A stretch of 43,031 bases of DNA from CAZWHE01 sp964633825 (GCA_964633825.1 CAZWHE010000013.1:1-43031); one strand, 5' to 3'. Counted from the stretch's first letter, positions 1-8,800 are shown. The notes: a model not told the origin generated them from the letters alone. Made by a program: numbers and translations.

Positions 1-498
1 GGTTGATTTATGGTCGTAGAGGAGGCATTCGATCCGGAGCAGCTGCGCCGCCGCCGCTCGTTCGGGGGAAAGCTTGTCCACGGCCGCTGTCAAAGAGGCG
101 AAAGCTTTTGCATATTCGCGGTTCAAAAAAAGGGAATAGCCGAGCTCGTAGCCCACGTCGGCGTTGCCGGGATTCTTGTCGAGACAGGCCTGGAGAAAGG
201 CCCGGGCCACGTCGGGCCGCCCCATTTCGATGAAATGAAAGCCGGCTCTGTAGAGGAGGCTCGAGTCTTCGGGGTTCGCGGCCATGGACCGGAAGAGCTC
301 TCCTCCGGCCTTGTCGCCGAGCATCTCGGCCGTGCGCGCCGCCGTGTCCAGGGTTTCGCTGCGGCCGGGATCGCTTCTCAGAGCTTCGAGGATATAGGAA
401 AATCCTCTCCGCGCGTCCCCCTTCGCAATCAGGTTTTTGGCCTTTTGAAAAACCTTCTCGGCCGGTGATGTTTTCTTCCGGATCATGGGGGGGATCAT
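1..498 (-). CDS. TPR-repeat protein, C-terminus cut by the window edge
   Basis: The reading frame stays open to base 1, so only about the first 166 residues are visible. The protein has alternating small and aromatic residues typical of tetratricopeptide helices, for example a segment reading GFHFIEMGRPDVARAFLQAC followed by NPGNADVGYELGYSL. No signal peptide or membrane segment is seen, which suggests a cytoplasmic scaffold. The ATG at 498 is preferred because a GAGG sits six bases upstream; an in-frame ATG at 486 is the alternative. The gene is divergent from parA with about 100 bases between them. Its specific partner cannot be told from the sequence. Confidence 0.75.
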   Translation of the reverse strand, partial: MIPPMIRKKTSPAEKVFQKAKNLIAKGDARRGFSYILEALRSDPGRSETLDTAARTAEMLGDKAGGELFRSMAANPEDSSLLYRAGFHFIEMGRPDVARAFLQACLDKNPGNADVGYELGYSLFLNREYAKAFASLTAAVDKLSPERAAAAQLLRIECLLYDHKST

Positions 499-530
499 AC
501 ACCCCCTCGAATCGAGGGACAACATCGCGG

Positions 531-559
531 TTGACCTGAAACCTTTCTGCGCCTAAACT
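531..559 (+). promoter_or_regulatory. sigma70-type promoter for parA-lpxK
   Basis: TTGACC (531-536) and TAAACT (554-559) are separated by 17 bases. They lie 42 bases before the parA start in the divergent intergenic gap. Match to the consensus is good; no experimental start site is known. Confidence 0.6.
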
Positions 560-600
560 CCATATGAAGAAATCGTTCATGAACCGGCCTCTGGTGGGAT

Positions 601-1566
601 ATGAGAATCATCGCTTTGATCAATCAGAAAGGGGGCGTGGGGAAAACGACGACGGCCGTCAACCTCGGAGCGGCCCTGGCCGGCCGGGGAAAGAAGGTCC
701 TGCTCATCGATACCGATCCCCAGGCCAACCTGAGCCTTCATCTCGATGTCGATCTGTTCAATTCCGGCAAGTCGGTCTACGATGTGTTGACGAACAAGTG
801 TTCCATCGGCGATGCGGTTCAAGAAACAACGATCGACAACCTCTCGATCGTGCCTTCGAACATCGATCTCTGCGGCGCCGAGCTGGAGCTGGTGAATACG
901 GTGGGCCGGGAAACCCTTCTCCGGGATGCCCTGAACGACTATATCGGATCGCCGGCCGGATCGGCAGCCGGATCGCCGGCCGGATCGCCGGCCGGATCGG
1001 CGAACCACACTCCGGGCGCGTCTCTCGATTACGTGATCATCGACTGCCCGCCTTCTCTCGGTCTCCTTTCCCTGAACGCCCTTGCCGCGGCTTGGGAGGT
1101 CTTCGTCCCGATCCAGGCCGAGTTTTTCGCCCTCCAGGGAATGGGCAAGCTCATGGAAGTGATCGATCTCGTCAGGAGCCGCCTCAACCCTGTTTTGGCC
1201 GTGACCGGAATCGTGATCTGCATGTTCCGGTCCCAGACCCGCCTGGCGAAAGAAGTGCTGAGCGAGGTCCGCCAGTTTTTCGGCGATGTCGTGTTCGATG
1301 CCCGGATCCGCCAGAACATCAAGCTGGCCGAAGCTCCGTCCCACGGGAAGACGATCTTCCAGTACGATGCCCGCTCCAACGGGGCCCAAGACTACGGCTT
1401 TCTTGCCGATGAGCTCATCGAGCGCGAGAGGTCGAGCGCAGTGATCGAGACGGCATCCGAGCTCTCGGTTGTAAGCGATGAAGAGGAGAGTTCCGTCGAA
1501 GGTGTGCCCGAAAAGATCGATACTCCCAAGGAGGCGGAGATTTCAGGGGAAGAAGGAACCGCCTGA
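601..1566 (+). CDS. parA: ParA/Soj-family partitioning ATPase with an internal GSPA repeat
   Basis: The protein has 321 residues. The deviant Walker A motif KGGVGKTT lies at residues 10-17, the Walker A' region around LLIDTDPQAN, and the Walker B-like motif VIIDCPPSLG starts at residue 145. This is the standard ParA/MinD-superfamily fold, an ATPase that dimerises on ATP and binds DNA or a partner to position chromosomes or cell machinery. Residues 116-135 are an unusual Gly-Ser-Pro-Ala repeat encoded by a 12-base tandem repeat. The last 40 or so residues form an acidic tail beyond the usual ParA end. No parB lies beside it, and lpxK follows 36 bases later, so it may be an orphan ParA that positions something other than the chromosome. 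The name rests on family membership. Confidence 0.9.
   Translation: MRIIALINQKGGVGKTTTAVNLGAALAGRGKKVLLIDTDPQANLSLHLDVDLFNSGKSVYDVLTNKCSIGDAVQETTIDNLSIVPSNIDLCGAELELVNTVGRETLLRDALNDYIGSPAGSAAGSPAGSPAGSANHTPGASLDYVIIDCPPSLGLLSLNALAAAWEVFVPIQAEFFALQGMGKLMEVIDLVRSRLNPVLAVTGIVICMFRSQTRLAKEVLSEVRQFFGDVVFDARIRQNIKLAEAPSHGKTIFQYDARSNGAQDYGFLADELIERERSSAVIETASELSVVSDEEESSVEGVPEKIDTPKEAEISGEEGTA
946..1005 (+). repeat. five tandem copies of a 12-base unit inside parA
   Basis: The unit GGATCGCCGGCC is present exactly three times (946-957, 970-981, 982-993). Two diverged copies are at 958-969 and 994-1005. Twelve bases is a multiple of three, so gain or loss of units keeps the parA frame and changes the length of a Gly-Ser-Pro-Ala loop. 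Confidence 0.95.
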
Positions 1567-1602
1567 GAAAGCGCCTGAGAAAGAACGTCAGCGTTGCATG
1601 CA

Positions 1603-2679
1603 ATGAGGAGAGATGAGTTTTACAGGGCGGCTCTGTCCGGCAAGGTTCGCGGACCTGCGGGCTTTTTTGTCTCCTTCATCCTCATTCTGCTCTCTTTTCC
1701 TTACGCTTTTCTGGTCTTCTTGAGGAACTTTCTCTACGACCGGGGGATTCTCGGACGCCGGGGCGTCGGCGTGCCCGTGATCAGTGTGGGCAACATCACG
1801 GCAGGCGGAACGGGCAAAACCCCCCTCGTGGCCTGGCTGGCGGCCGAAGCCAAGGGGCGGGGTATCCGCACCGCCGTGGTGGCCCGGGGTTACAAGGGCG
1901 AGATCAGGGACGGGGAGCTGATCAACGACGAGGGGCTCCTTCTGAAAGAAGCGGTCCCGGGGGTGATTGTTGTGCAGGATCCGGACCGGGTCGCAGCGGC
2001 GCGGAGGGCTGTTGGCGAGCATGGGGCCGAGCTCATCATTCTCGACGACGCGTTCCAGCACAGGAGAATCGAACGGGACGTCGATGTGGTGACCCTCGAT
2101 GCGTCGGCGCCCTTCGGCAACGGGAGGCTTCTGCCCGCCGGCCTCCTCCGCGAGCCGGTTTCCGGCCTCGGGCGGGCTAACGTTCTCGTCCTGACGCGCT
2201 GTGAAAAGGCGCCGAAGGGTGTGCTGAAAGACCTGGAGCCCCGGCTGAAACGGATCTCGGGCAATGCCGCGCTCTTTTTCACCGACCACGAGGCCCGAAG
2301 GCTGAGCGCGATCGGCGAGGAGAAGGATGCCCCGCTCGCATCCCTCCGGGGAAAGAAGGTCTTTCTCTGCTCGGGAATCGCCTCTCCCATATTCTTCGAA
2401 GAAACAATCGCCGATCTCGGAGCGGATGTGGCGGGCCGCCTCTCGTTCAACGATCACCACAGGTACGGCCCGGACGATGTCCGCCGGGTCAATCGTGAAG
2501 CCGCAGAATGCGGCGCCGAAGCGGTCGTGGTCACGGCCAAGGACGCGGTCAAGCTCGGGGAATTTCCCGGGGCGAAGGGGTTTCTCGTTCTCCACATCGC
2601 CGTCCGCTTCAGGCAGGGAGAGGATGCGTTCCGGGAGGCGGTGTTTTCAGGGAAAGCCGATGCCCGCCGGGGGACGTGA
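1603..2679 (+). CDS. lpxK: tetraacyldisaccharide 4'-kinase LpxK
   Basis: LpxK phosphorylates the 4' position of the lipid A disaccharide, using ATP at the inner face of the inner membrane. Evidence: an N-terminal hydrophobic segment (FFVSFILILLSFPYAFLVF), the family P-loop in VISVGNITAGGTGKTP, the ARGYKG motif, the LDDAFQHR motif, and the C-terminal FNDHHRY and VTAKDAVKL motifs. Length (about 358 residues) is normal. The ATG at 1603 is chosen; an in-frame TTG at 1594 is possible. It follows parA closely and ends 7 bases from the convergent lipoprotein gene. Its presence implies a lipid A-bearing outer membrane. Confidence 0.95.
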   Translation: MRRDEFYRAALSGKVRGPAGFFVSFILILLSFPYAFLVFLRNFLYDRGILGRRGVGVPVISVGNITAGGTGKTPLVAWLAAEAKGRGIRTAVVARGYKGEIRDGELINDEGLLLKEAVPGVIVVQDPDRVAAARRAVGEHGAELIILDDAFQHRRIERDVDVVTLDASAPFGNGRLLPAGLLREPVSGLGRANVLVLTRCEKAPKGVLKDLEPRLKRISGNAALFFTDHEARRLSAIGEEKDAPLASLRGKKVFLCSGIASPIFFEETIADLGADVAGRLSFNDHHRYGPDDVRRVNREAAECGAEAVVVTAKDAVKLGEFPGAKGFLVLHIAVRFRQGEDAFREAVFSGKADARRGT

Positions 2680-2686
2680 TCCCCGA

Positions 2687-4237
2687 TCACTCGGCCCAAG
2701 CGGCACCGGTTTCGAAACGGGAAATGAATTTCTCGCCCAGTTTCTCCATCGCTAGGTTAACGGCTTTGTTGAGGGAAAACTCGGCGGCCTGCATCTCCTT
2801 GCCTTTATTGGTTCCCTCTTTGGTTTGTTCCCGCGTCAGCTCGAGGTGGAAGTTCCCGGCCGTCTCGATCTCGTCGGCGTTCAGAGGGAGACGCGTCTTG
2901 TAGAAAACCATGTTATGGACCACAGAGGAGAATTTTGCGTCCGCGATTCCGGCGATGACGTAGTCGCACTGGTCCTCGAGAAGGCGGGCCAGTTTTTTCG
3001 GGTTCTTCACCACGTTTCTCGGATCCTGGCCGTTGAGATTGGCGGTAACGATTTTGAATCCGAGGTCGCCGAGGGCGTCTTCGAAGAGGCTTTTCGAGTG
3101 GGGGGTCTGAATCTTTTTGCGGTCAATGGTTTCATGAATCACCACGGCCACGCGGGTCGTCTCGATGGACGGCATGAGATAAGTGACTGTGCAGCTCGGC
3201 GGATCGAGGATCGATCGCTTTTCAAGAGATTGGTAATCGAGCAGGACAAAGAGCGTGTTCGTCGACCGGCCCGTCCCCTCGAGTTCTCTCAGCTCGAAGG
3301 AGAACTCCCCGCGGCTGTTCGTCGCGCCCGATGCGGGGACGGCGGTGAATTTTTCTTTGTTTTCTTCATCCCCCAGGACGGCCACGGGGAATCCGGCCAG
3401 CGCCCGGCCGGCCGCGCTGAACCGGACGGTCACGGGCTTTCCCAGGTAGCCCGACAGGCTCGCTGTCTGCTTGTCGCCCGAAACCGCTTCGGTCCGGATG
3501 GAGCTCACCAGCCTATCGTACATGCTCGTCAAACGGCTCCGGATATCACCCAGATTGAATTTTTGGAAACGCTCTTCCATCCCTCTGATGTTGGCGACAC
3601 CCAAAACCTTGACCTGATTGGAGACAGCCACGTCGAGGGCGCGTTCCGCCCGAACAAGGCTTTTCAATCTGTCGCCGGCGGGTCCGCTGCTCTTGGCAGA
3701 TTCGAGGTAACCGTTTGCAGCATTCACTTTGTCCACGGTCTGGGCGTAAAGCCGTTCCGCGAGCTTTCGGCGGTCCATGGCGCAGGCGCAGAAAGCGGTG
3801 CCTGTTTTGGGATTGTACTCGTGATTCACCGTGACGGCGCCGGCCAGGATATCGGATGTCTCCTGCTTTGTGGAGACGATCATATCGGACAGGAACTCGC
3901 TGTCGCCGTGCTGCTGGAGCTCTCTCTCATATTTTTCGATCGTGCTCTCGATATAGGTCATGATCTGTTCGGAAATCTCGGTCTGGGCGCTGATCCGGGC
4001 GCTCGGTACAGCATCGGCTTCGGCCATATCGGGCGGCGAGGCGCCGAAGCCGAGAAGGTAGGTTTCCGGCCTGTCGTAAGAGGCCGGTGCGATTCGGTTG
4101 TTGAACCATCCGGGCGCATGGGCGCTCATCTTTGCGGACCGGCGTTTCCCCTCTTTGTTTTCCGTCGTGGTGCACGATACGAACAGTGCGAGGAGAGATA
4201 TCGCTGTCAGTAGCAGGATCAGGTTTATCGATCGCAT
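2687..4237 (-). CDS. LPP20-family outer-membrane lipoprotein
   Basis: The protein has 516 residues, with a signal peptide ending in a lipobox (LFVSC, acylated Cys22). Residues about 40-180 match the LPP20 pattern: a W-F motif (APGWFNN), a YLLGFGAS strand, and a long helix rich in Ala, Glu and Gln (ARISAQTEISEQIMTYIES). A middle immunoglobulin-like stretch (residues about 255-350) and a C-terminal mixed alpha/beta region (LFEDALGDLGFKIVTANL, then CDYVIAGIADAKF) follow. The second half resembles the domain of lipoproteins that assemble or stabilise envelope machinery, but I do not recognise a defined function. It lies 33 bases downstream of the phosphodiesterase gene and is probably co-transcribed with it. 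Confidence 0.75.
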   Translation of the reverse strand: MRSINLILLLTAISLLALFVSCTTTENKEGKRRSAKMSAHAPGWFNNRIAPASYDRPETYLLGFGASPPDMAEADAVPSARISAQTEISEQIMTYIESTIEKYERELQQHGDSEFLSDMIVSTKQETSDILAGAVTVNHEYNPKTGTAFCACAMDRRKLAERLYAQTVDKVNAANGYLESAKSSGPAGDRLKSLVRAERALDVAVSNQVKVLGVANIRGMEERFQKFNLGDIRSRLTSMYDRLVSSIRTEAVSGDKQTASLSGYLGKPVTVRFSAAGRALAGFPVAVLGDEENKEKFTAVPASGATNSRGEFSFELRELEGTGRSTNTLFVLLDYQSLEKRSILDPPSCTVTYLMPSIETTRVAVVIHETIDRKKIQTPHSKSLFEDALGDLGFKIVTANLNGQDPRNVVKNPKKLARLLEDQCDYVIAGIADAKFSSVVHNMVFYKTRLPLNADEIETAGNFHLELTREQTKEGTNKGKEMQAAEFSLNKAVNLAMEKLGEKFISRFETGAAWAE

Positions 4238-4270
4238 TCCGTGTCTCCCAGCCGGAAGAAGCCCGGCGTG

Positions 4271-5044
4271 CTAGAAAGTATATTCTCTATCCTGTTCGAT
4301 CAGGGATATGTTCCCATTGCCCGACGAGGAGCGGAGCGCGTCGATCTCGTTTCTGATCTCGGTTTCGAACTCCGGTTTCAGGTGGGTGACCAGGATTTTT
4401 ACGTCCCGGGGGATGGAAGCGGCTTCCCGGGCGAAAGAGACGGTGGACAGGTGCCTCGAGAGTCCGGCTGTCTTGGATTCCTTTGCCGGAAAGGCGGCTT
4501 CGAGGATCACGGCCTTGAGATTGTCGGCGCCTTCGAGAACCTCGGCGAGCCCCTCCGTGGAGTCCGTGTCTCCGCATAGGGCGATCGCCGCGTCCTGAGC
4601 CTGCACGAGATACCCGTAGCATTCCACGCTGTGCTTCATCAAAAACGGCGTCACTTCGAGCCCGCCGGCGATCACGGTCCTGCCCGGGGGGAGGGCTTCC
4701 ATGGCGAGTATCTCGGAGTGTTCGTTGGAAAACTTGGAAAAATCGGGCCAGAGAATGTTGTTGAAGAGATGCTTCTTCAAGCACTGGATCGTTTCTTCGG
4801 GCCCGAAAAGGGAGAGCGGCTTTCTGACAAGGGAGTAGATATTGTCGAGCATGAAGGGGAGTGTCGCGAGGTGGTCGAAGTGGGAATGGGACAGGAAGAT
4901 CTGCGAGATGCGCGTCTGCTCATCGATGGAGAGCGCCGTCGTCAGGGCGCCTGCGTCGACGGCGGTCTTGCCGTCGATCAGAAAGGAGGTCGGTCGCATT
5001 CCGATTGCGCTTCCGCCGTAGCAGCCGAGTACTCGAAGTTTCAA
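4271..5044 (-). CDS. class II 3',5'-cyclic-nucleotide phosphodiesterase (metallo-beta-lactamase fold)
   Basis: It is predicted to hydrolyse cAMP or cGMP. From the TTG start the protein has 257 residues. It shows the class II PDE/MBL signature: GCYGG near the N-terminus, HSHFDH at 53-58, His138, GDTDS at 158-162, LEAAFP at 181-186, SRHLS around His198 and THLKP at 220-224. The last motifs are typical of class II phosphodiesterases rather than of generic beta-lactamase-fold hydrolases. The TTG at 5044 is chosen because AAAGGAGGA lies just upstream; an in-frame ATG at 5077 has no such site. The gene is divergent from a channel with a cyclic-nucleotide-binding domain and close to an adenylate cyclase, which supports a role in ending cAMP signals. 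Substrate preference cannot be read from the sequence. Confidence 0.82.
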   Translation of the reverse strand: MKLRVLGCYGGSAIGMRPTSFLIDGKTAVDAGALTTALSIDEQTRISQIFLSHSHFDHLATLPFMLDNIYSLVRKPLSLFGPEETIQCLKKHLFNNILWPDFSKFSNEHSEILAMEALPPGRTVIAGGLEVTPFLMKHSVECYGYLVQAQDAAIALCGDTDSTEGLAEVLEGADNLKAVILEAAFPAKESKTAGLSRHLSTVSFAREAASIPRDVKILVTHLKPEFETEIRNEIDALRSSSGNGNISLIEQDREYTF

Positions 5045-5101
5045 AGGTCCTCCTTTTCGATGGAAAGCAAATCCCACTCGCTTTCAACCACTTAGATCAG
5101 A

Positions 5102-5130
5102 ATCGTATCAAGTCGAATACACAGGGTCAA
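5102..5130 (-). promoter_or_regulatory. sigma70-type promoter for the phosphodiesterase and lipoprotein genes
   Basis: On the minus strand TTGACC (5130-5125) and TACGAT (5107-5102) are 17 bases apart, about 58 bases upstream of the phosphodiesterase start. It lies back to back with the rightward channel promoter, with 23 bases between their -35 boxes. Confidence 0.6.
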
Positions 5131-5153
5131 CGGGTTCCCTTTTCCCGTGGTTC

Positions 5154-5182
5154 TTGATCCGAACTTGCGTATACCATATATT
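5154..5182 (+). promoter_or_regulatory. sigma70-type promoter for the channel gene
   Basis: TTGATC (5154-5159) and TATATT (5177-5182) are separated by 17 bases and lie 72 bases upstream of the ATG at 5254. I looked for a CRP-type TGTGA/TCACA palindrome in the shared gap and did not find one. Confidence 0.55.
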
Positions 5183-5253
5183 TTATGACGAATTTTCCAG
5201 CGGAGTCTTACACGATCGGGCCGGCCCCGGCATAGGAGACGAAAGGCGGAAAA

Positions 5254-6825
5254 ATGGATCTCTTCCTTGTCAGAGGGTTTACCTTGGGAGACGGCGTCGT
5301 CTGCCTGGCGGCGCTCTATCTGATATACATCTTTTTGAGGCAGTCGATCAGAAGCCGGGCCGAGGTGAGGGCCATCTTTTTCGTGACCGCCATCCTTCTC
5401 GTCCCTTTTGTCCTGAGCGCCTATTTCGTCTACGACGGGGCCGTACTCGATGTTTTCGACAGCACGCTCGAGCTGAATCAAAATGCCGATAACTGGTGGA
5501 TCTACGAAGTCGAGATCAAAGAAGGGGATGAGACCCGGCTGGTCAACATCATCAGGACCGTTTACATCGTTTCTTCTCTCTACATCGGTGCGACTTTCCT
5601 TGTCTGGATGCTATCGGCCTTCTGGCTCCGTCTGAAAGGGTCGGGACCGCTCGCCATTCACAAGGCGCTGCTCAAGTGGGCAGTCGTCATCATCGGCTGC
5701 CTGATCTGCCTGGGAATCAAGATCGGCCCCATTCTTCTCGGCATGGGGGCGGCTTCAATTATTCTGGCCTACGCTCTCAAGGAAATGCTCGAGAACCTCT
5801 TCACGGGGATGGCGCTGGAGATGGAGGGATCGTTCCGCGCCGGGGAGTGGATCAGGCTGCACGACAGCGATACGGTGGGGAGGGTTTACGAGAAGAACTG
5901 GCGTGTCACGAAAATCCGGACCCTCGACGACGAAGCCATCACCATCCCGAACCGCCTCCTGGGGACCGAGAAGATCCTGAATTACGACAAGCCCACGAAG
6001 TACCACGCACGGATTCTCAACGTGGGAACTTCCTACAACGATCCGCCTGTCAAGGTCAAAGAGGTGCTTCGGACGATCCTGATACGGGAACCCGGGGTCA
6101 GAAAAGATCCCCCGCCCCGTGTCCGCACCATTGCGTATTCCGATTTTTCGATCAACTACGAGATGAAATTCTGGATCAACGATTACGGCAACCATATCCA
6201 GATCGAAGACTCGATCATGACCAAGATCTGGTACACATTCAAGTTCTACGGGATCCTGATCCCCTTCCCCATCAGAACCATTCACACGAAGGAACACAAG
6301 GAACTCGATGCCGAAGCGCACGAGATCGAAGAGGTGGTGAAGGCAAAGAGAGAATTCCTGAAGAACCTCCACTACTTCCGGGAACTCTATATCAGCCACA
6401 TCGACTTCCTGGCGCGCAACTCCTTCCGAAGGCGGTACATGCCGGGCGAGCACGTCATCTACAAGGGCGAGATCGGAGACGCTCTCTATATCGTGATGGA
6501 AGGGTCCTGCGAGGCCGTTCTTCCCGATGGGAAGCAGCCTATTCTCGAAAAGGGGAACTACTTCGGCGAGATGGGGCTTCTGGGCAGGGCGTCGCGGACA
6601 GTGGATGTTCTTGCCGGCGGCGAGGGGGCCATGGTCCTCAGGATCGACAAGCACGGCATGGACGTTCTCTTCGACGTCTATCCCGATCTCGTGAAAGAGT
6701 TCAGAGAGGTCCTCATAGCAAGAAAGAAGGAGCTTCCCTCCCGGGAAACGGTGGTGGAGATAAAGAGGGAGCCTCTTTATCGCAGGATCAGGCGCGGGGC
6801 GGGCGATTTCTTCAAGCCCTGGTAG
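5254..6825 (+). CDS. MscS-family channel with C-terminal cyclic-nucleotide-binding domain (bCNG type)
   Basis: The protein has 523 residues. Hydrophobic segments lie at about 12-30, 38-60, 98-124 and 139-157, followed by the MscS pore helix at about 158-188 (GMGAASIILAYALKEMLENL). The MscS beta domain follows (GEWIRL, then ITIPNRLLG). Residues about 390-500 form a cNMP-binding domain with the phosphate-binding cassette FGEMGLLG (Phe437-Gly438-Glu439) and Arg448. This architecture defines bacterial cyclic-nucleotide-gated channels of the MscS superfamily, where ligand binding, rather than membrane tension alone, is thought to open the pore. The neighbouring phosphodiesterase and adenylate cyclase suggest that cAMP is the ligand. 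Gating behaviour is inferred. Confidence 0.9.
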   Translation: MDLFLVRGFTLGDGVVCLAALYLIYIFLRQSIRSRAEVRAIFFVTAILLVPFVLSAYFVYDGAVLDVFDSTLELNQNADNWWIYEVEIKEGDETRLVNIIRTVYIVSSLYIGATFLVWMLSAFWLRLKGSGPLAIHKALLKWAVVIIGCLICLGIKIGPILLGMGAASIILAYALKEMLENLFTGMALEMEGSFRAGEWIRLHDSDTVGRVYEKNWRVTKIRTLDDEAITIPNRLLGTEKILNYDKPTKYHARILNVGTSYNDPPVKVKEVLRTILIREPGVRKDPPPRVRTIAYSDFSINYEMKFWINDYGNHIQIEDSIMTKIWYTFKFYGILIPFPIRTIHTKEHKELDAEAHEIEEVVKAKREFLKNLHYFRELYISHIDFLARNSFRRRYMPGEHVIYKGEIGDALYIVMEGSCEAVLPDGKQPILEKGNYFGEMGLLGRASRTVDVLAGGEGAMVLRIDKHGMDVLFDVYPDLVKEFREVLIARKKELPSRETVVEIKREPLYRRIRRGAGDFFKPW

Positions 6826-6870
6826 GCGGGGGAAGCGCTGCGGGCGCTGTTCCGTTAAACGGCGGCCCGA

Positions 6871-7986
6871 TTAACGGCGTCCCGTGTAACGACCGAACCT
6901 CTCTTCGTTGATCATTCCGCCGCTTTTCAGTCCCAGCTCGGCCATAGCGGTTTTCATGGATTCGACCCTCTTCGCCGGCTCGGGATGGGACGAGAACTGC
7001 TTCAAGATGAACGAGGGATCGTCCGTGGTCCTGTCGAGCCGCTCCATCACCGAGATCGCGGCAAAAGGATCATATCCGGCACGGGTGAGATAGACGAGGG
7101 CTTCACGGTCCGCTTCGATCTCCATTGCCCTGTTGTACGGGGCCTGGGTTTCGGCAAAGAGAGTGTCGGCCAGATCGGTGAGCTCTTTCTCGATCTCCTC
7201 TGCGATCTCGTCGCGGCCCGAGGCTTCGTCCATTTTGTTCAGCATGTCCTTCATCATGAACCGATACTTCGATCGATCGATCGATCTGATGGAGTGCTTG
7301 AGAGAGATGTGGGCCACTTCGTGGGCGAGGATGGAGGCGAGCTCGGCCTCGTTGCGGCAGATCCCGACAGCGCCGCGGGTGATGAAGACGAACCCCCCGG
7401 GCGCGGAAAAGGCGTTGACCTCCTCGGAATCGAGGACGATGAAATAAAAGGCGAGGCCGTTGCGCGGGCAGGCGTCCACAAGGGTCAGCCCGATGAACGT
7501 GATATATTCCCAGAGAGCCCTGTCCTTGTATTCCGGTGTGGCGGCCAGGATCCGTGCGGCGACCACTTTTCCCATTTCGATCTCGTCGGCTTCGGGAAAG
7601 ACTTCCATCAGGTCGGCCGCCAATGCCGAGCGATCGGCCTTGCCCTTCTTGATCCCCTGCAAGGTCGCGATGATGTCTTCTTCCTCGGCTGATAGGGGAA
7701 GCCGGTCTCGCATGGACGCCTTGTCGCGGCCTGTTTCGCGGCGGTCGCCCGATCCAGGGCTCGATTCTCTTTCCACCGGAATTCTCTGCGGCTTGTCCGG
7801 CGCGGCGGCGGCGGGCTCTTCATATCCCTCTTCGAATAGGGGTTGTTTCACATCGGTTGTGCGGGTCACGCGGGTTGATTCGGCCCGATATTGGGAAGAA
7901 TCGGCCTCTTCTTCCGTTGCGGAACAGGAGAGAAGGGCGAAAAAAGCCAGAACGGGCATCACTGTAACTATTCTTGTTATCATCAT
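6871..7986 (-). CDS. M48-family zinc metalloprotease lipoprotein
   Basis: The protein has 371 residues. A signal peptide ends in the lipobox FALLSC (Cys21). After a disordered Ser/Glu/Pro-rich stretch (about 25-100), the peptidase domain carries HEVAH at 222-226 and the third ligand in EIEADREA (Glu291). The strand NAFSAPGGFVFITRG before the zinc motif is the usual M48 substrate-edge strand. Periplasmic M48 lipoproteins such as LoiP and BepA degrade misassembled outer-membrane proteins. This one lacks the long C-terminal TPR domain of BepA. It ends a leftward group with the SH3-Skp gene 14 bases upstream, which fits an envelope quality-control role. Confidence 0.9.
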   Translation of the reverse strand: MMITRIVTVMPVLAFFALLSCSATEEEADSSQYRAESTRVTRTTDVKQPLFEEGYEEPAAAAPDKPQRIPVERESSPGSGDRRETGRDKASMRDRLPLSAEEEDIIATLQGIKKGKADRSALAADLMEVFPEADEIEMGKVVAARILAATPEYKDRALWEYITFIGLTLVDACPRNGLAFYFIVLDSEEVNAFSAPGGFVFITRGAVGICRNEAELASILAHEVAHISLKHSIRSIDRSKYRFMMKDMLNKMDEASGRDEIAEEIEKELTDLADTLFAETQAPYNRAMEIEADREALVYLTRAGYDPFAAISVMERLDRTTDDPSFILKQFSSHPEPAKRVESMKTAMAELGLKSGGMINEERFGRYTGRR

Positions 7987-8000
7987 TCTCTCGTTCCTCG

Positions 8001-8747
8001 TTATTGGGGAATCGCCGCGATCACGGCCCTGGTTATATCGGGTATCCGCGCCCCGCCCCCGGCCTTGATGCCTCCCCGTTCCACAATCAGGTCGTATCCC
8101 TTTTCCCGGGCGGTCTTATCCACGATTTCTCTGAATATCTTGTTGGCTTTCTGGATCAGAAAGTGATAGCGGGCCGAATCCTTGTTCAGGTTTTCCTTCT
8201 TGATGGTCAAGATGGCCGGGATCTTGTCGAAGACCTTGAGCCTCCTGATCGTGCAGGGGGATCTGAACGAATAGATGTCGCCGTAATAGACGTTTCCCGT
8301 GATGCTCGTGAATTGGTTGTACCGCTTGCAGTCGAGGGAGCGGATCATGATGTTTTTCACGCTTCCCATGCCGGCGCCGCGCCGACCGGCATATTTGTCC
8401 GACCATCCCTTGGTGACGAGACCGGACATGGTGGGTGAAGCCGCTTTCGACAGGTGAATTCCTCCGCTGCTCCCCTTCTCCCTCTCGATCATGCAGTAGA
8501 CCCAGCCCTCTTTTCCCGTCGGTTCGGACCGGACATTCCTCCACGAGCCCAGCGTCCTGAGAACCGTGAGCTTTTCTCCCTCTTTGAGATGGGCCAGGGG
8601 TTTGAAAGCCTTGTTCCACCTGGGATAGAGCTTCAGCCCGTTTTTTCCGACTTCGAGCTGATCGGCAGGGGAGAGGGTGAACGAAGCGGCAGCGGCCGCG
8701 AGGAAGAGGAAGAGAAAGAAGAAAATGACCGATCGTTTTAACATCAT
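8001..8747 (-). CDS. secreted SH3-like protein with a Skp/OmpH-like C-terminus
   Basis: The protein has 248 residues. A signal peptide (hydrophobic residues about 7-24, ending in AAAAASF) is followed by a bacterial SH3-like module: KLYPRW, LAHLKEGEKLTVLRTLGSWRNVR, GKEGWVY. The C-terminus (about 195-248) has a helix plus GYDLIVERGGI and DITRAVIAAI, the pattern that ends Skp/OmpH chaperones. A cysteine-bearing central region (about 115-195) is not recognised. The long coiled coil of true Skp is absent, so a Skp-like trimer is doubtful. It is probably periplasmic and co-transcribed with the M48 protease. Confidence 0.65.
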   Translation of the reverse strand: MMLKRSVIFFFLFLFLAAAAASFTLSPADQLEVGKNGLKLYPRWNKAFKPLAHLKEGEKLTVLRTLGSWRNVRSEPTGKEGWVYCMIEREKGSSGGIHLSKAASPTMSGLVTKGWSDKYAGRRGAGMGSVKNIMIRSLDCKRYNQFTSITGNVYYGDIYSFRSPCTIRRLKVFDKIPAILTIKKENLNKDSARYHFLIQKANKIFREIVDKTAREKGYDLIVERGGIKAGGGARIPDITRAVIAAIPQ

Positions 8748-8800
8748 CCTGATTCCCTTTTTTGTATCGGTTCTTGCAGGGTATGTCGGACGGCGGTGAT

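Noticed and set aside
946..1005. possible CRISPR-like array
   Set aside because: The units are 12 bases, directly adjacent without spacers and in frame within parA.
2825..4213. 462-codon rightward frame
   Set aside because: It lies opposite the LPP20-type lipoprotein, which has a lipobox and a coherent fold; the rightward product shows none.
5045..5253. CRP-type operator between the phosphodiesterase and channel genes
   Set aside because: I looked for a TGTGA/TCACA palindrome and found none; only the two sigma70-type promoters are supported.
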